Origin: Astrothelium macrocarpum
Lineage: Eukaryota; Ascomycota; Dothideomycetes; Trypetheliales; Trypetheliaceae
Length of the DNA stretch: 38,203 nucleotides
Assembly (NCBI GenBank): GCA_021030915.1
Contig: JAGEMR010000202.1
Coordinates: 1-38,203 of the forward strand
Reading direction: 5' to 3'
Below the pieces are notes generated by a model. It saw only the letters and a program-made list of their open reading frames with translations, searched no databases and had not been told where the DNA came from. The position numbers and the translations under genes were made by a program. Shown piece after piece: positions 30,480 through 38,203 of the stretch (the stretch's first letter is position 1; each line of letters opens with the position of its first letter).

Positions 30480-30818
30480 TCACTGGGATTTACAACAAGA
30501 AAAGCTATGAAAATCGCAAGAATTGAATCGAGCATTAGCGCTTCGCATGTTTAGAAGAGTCCCAATTCGTCTTCGAGCCATGGAAATCACTCGACTTTTT
30601 TTCTTGTTTTGAAATATCCTCTGAAAACTGTTACGTCTATTGTGGTCGATGGTCTGCCCGGCAAATGTATCGCAAACTACTTTTGCTGCTTGTGACATTT
30701 CTTTATTTGCAATCCCTGGTGATAGCTTTATGCTCGGGTTGGAGACTATGTCATTCTCTTCGCTATTATCGGCACTCGCGCCAACGATATTCAGAACTTC
30801 TACACTGGGTCGGCCCAT
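30480..30818 (-). CDS. Weakly supported hypothetical ORF
   Basis: A 112-codon frame from ATG 30818. The first 40 residues (starting MGRPSVEVLNIVGASADNSE) are protein-like; the rest is basic and low in conserved patterning. No family recognised, no signal peptide. It may be the end of a decayed gene or chance. Neighbours on both sides are gene-free. Confidence 0.2.
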   Translation of the reverse strand: MGRPSVEVLNIVGASADNSEENDIVSNPSIKLSPGIANKEMSQAAKVVCDTFAGQTIDHNRRNSFQRIFQNKKKSRVISMARRRIGTLLNMRSANARFNSCDFHSFSCCKSQ

Positions 30819-32316
30819 GAAGATCTTTAAAACATCTAGACCTTGACAAACAATCGAGAAACGATATCAATCTGAAACACAAGTCCAGATGCCCTGTTCT
30901 TGATCACAGATGTGCATGATTCAGGACACATTATGCCTTATTGAATCCTTGAGGAGATCTCATAGGGCGCCGAGAAGACGCCGTCTCATCCATGACTGCG
31001 TTAGGCAATTTTGGTGCCACAGCTTCGATAACGGTTTTCGGCGGCGTTCAGACTTACTACCTGTTGTCCGACTGCGCAATTACACAAACATCCGACATGG
31101 GTAAACCCATGCTACCAGTGGATGAAGAGTCAAACAAATGATCGGGCGGTCCTCTTACCGGATCGATGGTGTCAGCACTTCTTTAGCTTCAGAGACCTCG
31201 CTATGTACCCATGTTGCACTACCTCATTTCTATTGTGCGGAGAAACATGACTGCCCTTCCGCACGGTAGAAGATGCCTCGAAGATTACCGTACTCTGTTC
31301 CACTGCAGTCACTGAACCACTATTGTGTTGCTCCGTCTTTCAGATTTGCGCAACACTACGCCACATACAAAGACAGCCCCCTGTCTCTTTATCGGAATTA
31401 AATGGAGAGCATCTGAGCCGAAGACGGAGAAGGCGCAACACTAAGTGCAATTATAAGGGTGAGAGGATACGCATCAACGCTCGTCCACGTTAGTTAATGC
31501 ATGCTGGTGGCTTTGTTCAAAATACTGCACTTTCTGTGAGGTCAAGACAGATTCTACACCAGGGGAGGCACGTCCGCTCATTCAATGCTCACAGAGAATG
31601 CAGAACCAAAATAGGGTCCACGATGGTGAAGTGCAGTCGAAATATTCGCACAGAGATTGCGGCGTGTGCTACTTGCATGAGAAGGTGGATTTTGAATCCA
31701 AAGCTAGCAATGGACGTTCCGCAAACATGGCAGAGACCTCAGTGGCCGACGACGAAACCTGAACCTTACAGCGTCACCTGGCTATAAGCATTCTCTATCG
31801 CGCTGCCACAATATTGGCAACGTGGTTCGTGTTAGCGCATTGCTCACATTTCGGGTTGACAGCGAAAAACCAGATCGATTTGCCCGAACGTACGAACTAT
31901 CAGTTATTGGAACATTACTTTTCATGCGCAACTGTTCTCACGAAGGGGCGTTTTGATGCACGAGGGTGCACAGTCGGCCGTGCTTCCAGACCCTACAGCC
32001 AAAAATGTCAGTCAACTCTTTTTCGCTTCGGGAATCTACATCTCCCGCTCAAATGCACAATACTAATGTTCAGAGCCATCCGCAACCTTTCCTAAACATG
32101 TCACGTCCGAGCTGATGTTGTTTTGCTTCAGAGCCACGATTGTGGTACTGGCGGTCCATTGGATTCATTCTTTGAATAAACTTGCAAGAAGACGTTTCCT
32201 ATGTGCTCTATATGGTTCCAATGCTACAGTACTCCATCTTAAGGGCATTGACCTGCTAGATTTCTCAGACTAGACAATGCGCGTGTTGGTCTTCTTCCTC
32301 TATCTGGATCGGGGAT
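30819..32316. other. Gene-free stretch with a possible 3' exon
   Basis: No complete gene is seen. On the minus strand 32160-32063 is open and could be a final exon of the decayed secreted-protein gene at 32317-32682. Two frames compete there, and the junction cannot be set: the frame containing TASTTIVALKQNNISSDV ends at TAG 32065-32063 but has a TGA just upstream. Confidence 0.35.
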
Positions 32317-32682
32317 TTACTCGTTTCCATTCCTTCCCCCGAGCACAAAGAGAATGACAAGTCCATACCTACATGACGGTCCTAAGCCGCGATTGTCCCC
32401 AATTGAAGTGGCGTACCAGGTTTGGTAGCCAGCTGGGATAGAAGTAATATTATTCTGTGTGTAGAGCCCGAAGCTAGTGCATGAGTGAACTAAGCCCTAG
32501 GGACCATCAACGATGTTGTTCTCGTTTGAGACGCCTTGGCCAAGACTGAACTGCAGAATTGGAGCGATCACATGCGTGTTGTTTGTGTAGCACCAGGCTG
32601 GTGGAGCACCACCAGCATGGGATTGATGATTGAAAGAGAAGAAGAGGCAGAGTGCAAGGAAAAACGACGGAATGCGAGGCAT
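32317..32682 (-). pseudogene. Small secreted protein gene with an in-frame stop
   Basis: From ATG 32682 the frame gives a clear signal peptide (about 23 residues, hydrophobic core FFLALCLFFSF, cut near SHAG), then a Cys-containing mature part (PPAWCYTNNTHVIAPILQFS). After 61 codons it meets TAG (32499-32497). The same frame then continues with equally protein-like sequence (GLYTQNNITSIPAGYQTWYA, then GLGPSC) to TAA at 32319-32317; a splice donor GTATGG at 32368-32363 may end this exon earlier. The protein-like character on both sides of the stop suggests a nonsense mutation, for example CAG to TAG, rather than two genes. An intron spanning the stop is less likely: the only acceptor (CACTAG) puts the next part out of frame with the available donors. 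Function unknown; a secreted, possibly effector-like, protein is inferred from size and signal only. Confidence 0.55.
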
Positions 32683-34258
32683 GAGGAATGCATAATCAAA
32701 ACGTGGTGATGTTTGGTCTAGAGGCTTATTGATTTGCATGAATCAAAGAGACTGCTACCATCGGATTCAACGAGAATGGAGAGGTATAGCTTGGTTTATA
32801 TATTGACATTGTACGCCAGATCCACCATCCTCGCGAGCAATCAAACTGTCTCTACATCTGATATTTCTTCGTATATCTGCTTAGCCCGGATAAGCGGACA
32901 GGAGGCGCTGAACGGTCGCTCATGATGGAGCTCGGCATGAGGCTTCAGAGTCATCGCGAGCGAGGTGTGCTTCGGACGAAAGCGACCTCGTACAGTAAAA
33001 CATAATGTCCGGCCATTGAATTTGGCTTCAGATGCTAAATGGTGGGACCGTGTAGACAACAAACGTCAATTGGATGGCGAGTGCCTTGGTGGTCGCCTGC
33101 GGCCATGTGCGGTTACTGGGAGGCTATTTTGGAGTTTTCGGAGATTTTTCAATGACGTTATATATGGTAAAACTCTTTGTAGGTAAGATATATATCTCGG
33201 GCGAGACCGACTTCATACAGCGCTCCTTGGCCTAAGGCCACGAAAGCTGAAATAGATTGTCGCAAGGTCGAATAGAGTCCGAATAAGTGATAGGTTTGTT
33301 TCGGGCGAGAGGGCTGAGTTCGATTGGCATTCGTAAGCTGTGACTGTAATCAGATATCTGGGATCAGTTTGTTGGGCAGTGATGCAGGATAAGCATGCGC
33401 GGCTCTGTTGTCGAGATTGATTCAAAGTTGGAGGACGACAGCCTCCAAATGCCCAGCTCGGCGCAAATACGGACCGCCGCTCTCGGCTTCTCCCGCCTGA
33501 CTGCACGTGGTACATCTAAGTTAACCTCAGTCGCAATCTTGCCGATAGGCCTCTCCAGAGTCCTCACGTTCTTCACGTCAACTGGAGAATGATTTTACAA
33601 GACCTTGAAGAAAACCCCATACTAAGCACGCTGACCAGTGCAGCACATTTAGACTCGCTGGAGGTCGGGCTACAGTCGATTGATAAATACCATATACCCT
33701 AGCCAATAGTATTATAATAAAAGAGCCCATTATGCTGAAAACGCTTCGTACCTTGCTATACCTGCAGGTTCTACTTGTGGGATCTGGGAATGAACTGGTC
33801 TCACGAATACTGCCGCTCTTTGGCTCTAGGACTGTCTAGATTTGTGGCTCAATCAAGCGGACTCCCGAAGGAAAGGTATCCTTTCAACGTCATTCTTATT
33901 ACTTGCGCGTCATGTCTATACGTCGTCGTCTCTCAAATTCCTTTATTTCTTTTCCCTTGCTCCCATTTACCCGCATTTTCTCAGCCACGAGAGTGGGCCG
34001 GTGTCATTAGTCTGGCTCGGATGATCCATAGACGGTAGCTCAGCGGCTCTTGCCCCTTCTCTACACAGGTATGATCGTCATTTCTCCCTGTATTTACAGG
34101 CCAAATGAATACAAAGGCATGTGCTCCTATGCTGCATCTAACTATTCTAATGCGCTATAGGCATTACGGGCGATTAATCATTTTAATCATTCAATACAAA
34201 TACCATCAACACATTACAGATATCTGTTTCTTCCAACAACTATCGCATTCGCTTTATC
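32683..34258. other. Gene-free stretch
   Basis: Several short frames overlap on both strands. The minus frame 33576-33364 (KNVRTLERPIGKIATEV...) reads somewhat like protein but has no recognisable domain or start context. The last 100 bp are AT-rich followed by pyrimidine-rich DNA and probably form the promoter and leader of the gene at 34259. Confidence 0.45.
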
Positions 34259-34853
34259 ATGCACGTCCGTCACATTATCCTTTCCCTCATGGGCGCGCTG
34301 CTCTCCACCTCAAGCATCATACCTTCAAAAGCACTCAAGCTATTTCGTTCCGAGTTCGTTGAAGAACGCCAAGCATCCTGCGACCTCGCTTCTTGCGCTG
34401 CTGCCGTTGTTGGCGCGGGAACATTCGTCGCTGCCTGTTTTCCTCGGTCCGGCTGCTCTCGTTTGCGTGGGATCTGCTGCTGTATCCAGTGCTGCATCCG
34501 AATTGGCGGCATGTGCTGGTTGTGCCGTCATGACCGAGTGCGATCCGAGTGACCAAAGTGCTGTTGATAACGCTTGCGGGAATCTAGATGCTGCACCCGC
34601 GATATTGGGCCCGAACCAGTGCGTGCAGCTCACCAGAACGGCGTGTCAAGTTTTGCCATCTGATCACGCTCTGGAGGGAGGCTACACTATTCATTGTAAC
34701 AACGACGCCTCCGTCGTGATTGGAAAACGGGGCACGTGTCATTATCCATGTCGAAATTGCTCACAATGCGTGGGCTATCCAGGATCACCGCCCCCATCGT
34801 CGCCAACCAAGAGAGACAGCGCAGGAGTGGACCTAGTTCAATATCTTGATTGA
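34259..34853 (+). pseudogene. Cysteine-rich secreted protein gene with a 1-nt frameshift
   Basis: ATG 34259 opens a frame with a signal peptide (about 26 residues) and a first mature part ending in SCAAAVVGAGTFVAAC near 34437. From there the frame turns into unlikely sequence rich in Cys and Arg, while the next register becomes protein-like at once (GPAALVCVGSAAVSSAASE) and stays open to the stop at 34853. The switch falls at TTTTCC (34438-34443), so one extra base in the T/C run explains it. Together the parts would span about 197 residues with many Cys in the second half and a KR kexin site near the C-terminus. No intron with usual splice sites joins the frames. It may be a true pseudogene or an assembly error in the run. 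Function is not recognised. Confidence 0.6.
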
Positions 34854-36108
34854 GATGGAGCCTCTTCAATGCGGATAAGAGCACCTAATATGGACGCTTT
34901 GACAGACGTGATGGATTAGTGAAGGCGGGAATTCCGGTATGTTAAGGGGCATGTTGTCACTTTCATCAGCTGATAGTTTCCTTGTTGATTCTGGCTGGGT
35001 CCAGAACATCTAATTCCATCCGTTCTCGACTCTCAGTCCCTAGAACCCCAAGTTCTTTGCATTAGAGGGAGGAGGCATACACGTCATCACAAGTTTGGAA
35101 TCGCTAGCCTGAATAAAAGTTAACAATAGCCTCCATTTAATGAAGCAGAGTAAACAACAAGAGAGATATGACGTCGGTGCTTAAAGAAGGCAATTGGACA
35201 CTGCTGTGTGTCCAGATCAGACGGCGGAGTTATTCATTTACAGTACTCTTACGATATGTGATGGTTTCTCCTTAATCCTAGAACTTGGTTTGGCACGGAC
35301 GTCCTTAGCATTTTTAGTTGTTCTGCATTCCCACTCTTGCATAAAGTACGCAACATGCTGCTGTATCATGACAATCTCGCGGTACTAAACCTTCAACTAA
35401 CTCGCCAGACGCTGGTCCACAACCGACCAAATCCTCTTCTATCAAACGTCAGCGACAAGCGCTCTATAAACGAGGCACGAGTGGATAATGACCAAGATCC
35501 TATACACGACAATACAGCTTGCTAAGTTTCGTTTCGGTTGAACAGCCTGGGTACGTTAGGATGTTTCCAATGTGATGCAGTGAACGTGCCAGTCAGCCCG
35601 TTCCGAATTGTAAGCTTCGACTTCGGTAATAGGATAATGGCTCAGTCTTAATGGAATTTTCATCGGAGGCAAGTTTAGTCAGTGAATGCCACCGGCGATA
35701 TCCACCTCTAAATCACTCAAGGGACGGTTGCTTTAGTTGACCGCAGCCGTGAATTTGGTTTTGGAAGATTTTCACGATGTGGAAGTCTCGGTGGCTGGCA
35801 AATCTACAAAGACTGGCGTCCAATAGGATGTTAACGCTTCAACGTATATAGTCAATGCTGGCTAAGGGCTGCGCTGACCAAGGAACTACCTAAGTCTTTG
35901 AATGAGTAATCTGTGGCTTCTTGAGCAGGGTAGCAGATCTGGACCGAATGACGAAGCTTGTATCGTCAGGCCTTGCTTATTGCCGTTAACCTAAAAAGGT
36001 GCTTTCAACAAGCACGCTGCCATGAAGCTGGTTCCTCTAGGTATTCCCGTCCGTGCTATATAAGATACCGCTCATGGTATCTTGCGGAGTATTCTCAACG
36101 CAGACGGC
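34854..36108. other. Gene-free stretch
   Basis: No frame longer than about 65 codons on the plus strand and nothing with recognisable features. Composition is still normal here; the AT-rich block starts only after about 36475. Confidence 0.5.
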
Positions 36109-36376
36109 TCAGTTCTCCGTCATTTCCTCTCTGTATTTTACCATTCCATTAATTTTCCTCCGATCGTTAGTCCCTCTCCTCTTTGAGCAGCACCGGCGTA
36201 CTGCCAATAATTTTTTACTACTGAATTCCTCGGGGTCTACCTCAAACAGAAGCCAGTCTCTCACGTAGGTGCCGCCATCTGCCTCTTCCTCAACGGTATT
36301 GGTCTGCAGAGTTTCTGGATCCTCTTCGTCCTCCGATAACGGATGGTCGAATGTCACGTCGCAATAGTCAACCTCC
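36109..36376 (-). pseudogene. Terminal exon of a 5'-truncated gene at the AT-rich border
   Basis: A minus-strand exon of about 89 codons runs from a canonical acceptor to the stop at 36109. The acceptor TTACAG ends at 36377 and is preceded by a textbook branch point, GCTAAC, 11-16 bases upstream. A possible donor GTACAA at 36424 would make a 48-bp intron. The exon reads like protein: an acidic run (PLSEDEEDPETLQTN) then GGTYVRDWLLFEVDPEEF. Upstream of the donor only a dozen coding-like codons remain before an in-frame TAA, and then the AT-rich block begins. The rest of the gene is gone or mutated beyond recognition. I do not recognise the family. Confidence 0.5.
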
Positions 36377-36479
36377 CTGTAACTGTGTTAGCTCTTCTTA
36401 TACTTAATACTCTTCGAATTGTACCTATGCGAGTGGCCGTGATTCTGTTATCCATCTTGGGCCAGAGGTCTTAAGAATT

Positions 36480-38203
36480 GCTTTTTTATGAATTGATATG
36501 CAAATTCATGCATATACACGGATCGTGAATAATTCAGAATAAATTCATAAATTTCAGCCGTAGAAGAAAATTCTGTATCTTTTATCTCGTATATTTGATT
36601 GAAATCAAATAAATATGGAATCGTCGTTTTTTAATTCAATTGAATCATTTGAAACCATTTTTATTCGAAAATCTCGAAAAATAATTTCAAATTTTCATTT
36701 CTTTTTTCGTGAATCGTATAAAGGTGAATTGATATATAAAAATAATTAAAAAATCTTCTATTATTGAGAATGTTTATATAATTATTCTATTCATACGAAT
36801 TTTTATGAATATCTTTTATGAATTCATAAAATTGATTATAATATTCAGTTATTTCATATAAAAAAGATAATTGATCAATAAATGATCCGTTTATATAAAA
36901 AAATGATCAATCGTGATGTAAATAAATTGAAAGAATTGGAAATAAAATTATATAAAAAAAGATTTTAAAAATAAATCATTCAAAAAATATTGATAAAATT
37001 GGTCATTATATGTGATCTATTTTATATCTTTGTATAATGGCCTGAATTTTACGTTTTTTATCAATTATTGAATTCTGAAATAATCAATATTTTATTAATA
37101 ATATTTCAAATTCTTATTTTTTTAATTAATCAAATTTTTGATAAATAATAAATTATTATATAAAATTATTTTAATAAAATTTTGATAAATATTCATATTT
37201 TATTAGATATTTGGACCTCATTTAATCAATATCTTCTTTTAGATATTTATATTTATTGGATGGATTTTTATTATCAATTTCGACGAATTCTTTTAGAATT
37301 TTATACGATTTTTGGATATTCTGAAAAAAATCAATGAATAATTCTTCAATTTCTTTTTAAAGAATATTATTTCATTTTTAAATTTGATATTATTATTAAT
37401 AATAATTCTTTAATTAATGATATATTTTATTATTTTATTAGCGATTATTTAAAAAATCAAAGAATTCTATAAAATATTCATATGAAAAGAATATATTATC
37501 AAAATCACGTTTTTAATTTTATTATTCAAAATTTTTTTTTCAAAAAAAATTCAGAAATTGATTTAATTCAATTATATGAAAAATTGAAAAATTAAAATCG
37601 ATAATTTAATGAAAAAAATCAGATATAAAATATTTAAAATAAAAATAATTAATTTCAAATTTTAAATATTTTAAAAAAATTTTATAATATTATTATTCAT
37701 AATTATAATTTATTAAAATAAATGAAAGATTTTTAAAAATATATTAATTATATAATTTTTATGAATAATTATATAAAATGGAATTTTTGATATATTTTAT
37801 TTTTAATTATTTTTATTCATGAATCTGGAATTATAATATATATTCAAAATTATATTAATAATTTTGAATAAAATAAATTTTTTATTAAAAAATGGCAAAA
37901 TTTTTATATGATTGAATAATTTTTTGAATTATTTTATTTTATAATATTAAAATTATAAAATTTTATTGATAGATTTGAATAAATATTATTTATAATAAAT
38001 AATTTTTTTCGTTATATAGAATGATTTTTTATAAAAATTCGTATAAAATGATGATAAAATAATTTATAAATTTTAATTTTTTTATAAAAATAATAAAGAA
38101 TTTTATATTTGAATTCAATAATATTGAAAAAAATATAATATATATTACGAATTTATAAATGATTTTTTATATTATATAATAATTTTAATTTTTTATTTTT
38201 ATT
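36480..38203. repeat. Second AT-rich block, probably RIP-degraded repeats
   Basis: From about 36480 to the window end the sequence is almost only A and T, without open frames, like the block next to the telomere. The first 600 bp still hold scattered G and C (GAATC/GATTC-like words), while the rest is more extreme, which suggests different ages or sources. The block continues past the window. RIP-mutated transposon sequence is the usual explanation in ascomycetes and is inferred. Confidence 0.8.

Overview
The window is one chromosome end of a filamentous ascomycete (Pezizomycotina). It opens with about 12 units of the fungal telomere repeat CCCTAA. It carries short fungal introns (48-104 bp, GT..AG, branch points like CTGAT or CTAAC), ascomycete-type proteins, and very AT-rich gene-free blocks of the kind left by repeat-induced point mutation (RIP). 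The species cannot be fixed from the sequence.

Layout. 1-77: telomere. 78-2240: AT-rich block interrupted by a well-preserved 283-bp solo LTR with 5-bp target duplications, and by a GC-rich island made of inverted repeats. 2250-7350: sparse region with a fossil of an FLX1-like mitochondrial carrier and two weak minus-strand genes. 7352-18858: secreted GMC oxidoreductase, class 1 dihydroorotate dehydrogenase, FAD monooxygenase, a UBE2S-type ubiquitin-conjugating enzyme with a tiny first exon, an unknown gene, a secreted GH78-like hydrolase, and a leftover N-terminal piece of an NLR/STAND-type protein. 20428-29175: secreted protein with kexin sites, aldehyde dehydrogenase, Tat-SF1/CUS2 splicing factor (4 exons) and a Mep2-type ammonium transporter (5 exons). 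29176-36376: mostly gene-free, with decayed small secreted protein genes (one with an in-frame stop, one with a 1-nt frameshift) and the last exon of a gene cut off by the next AT-rich block. 36480-38203: second AT-rich block.

The genes do not form one obvious pathway. Ordinary housekeeping genes (E2, CUS2, ammonium transporter) are mixed with accessory oxidoreductases and secreted hydrolases, and toward both AT-rich blocks genes become fragments. The redox genes at 7.3-12.3 kb (GMC, DHODH, FAD monooxygenase) sit together, but no synthase or transporter is present to call a metabolite cluster. I found no clear new system. The most useful observations are the dated solo LTR, the graded gene decay next to AT-rich DNA, the micro-exon E2 and the decayed secreted-protein genes. 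Exon borders were read by eye from splice motifs and frame continuity.
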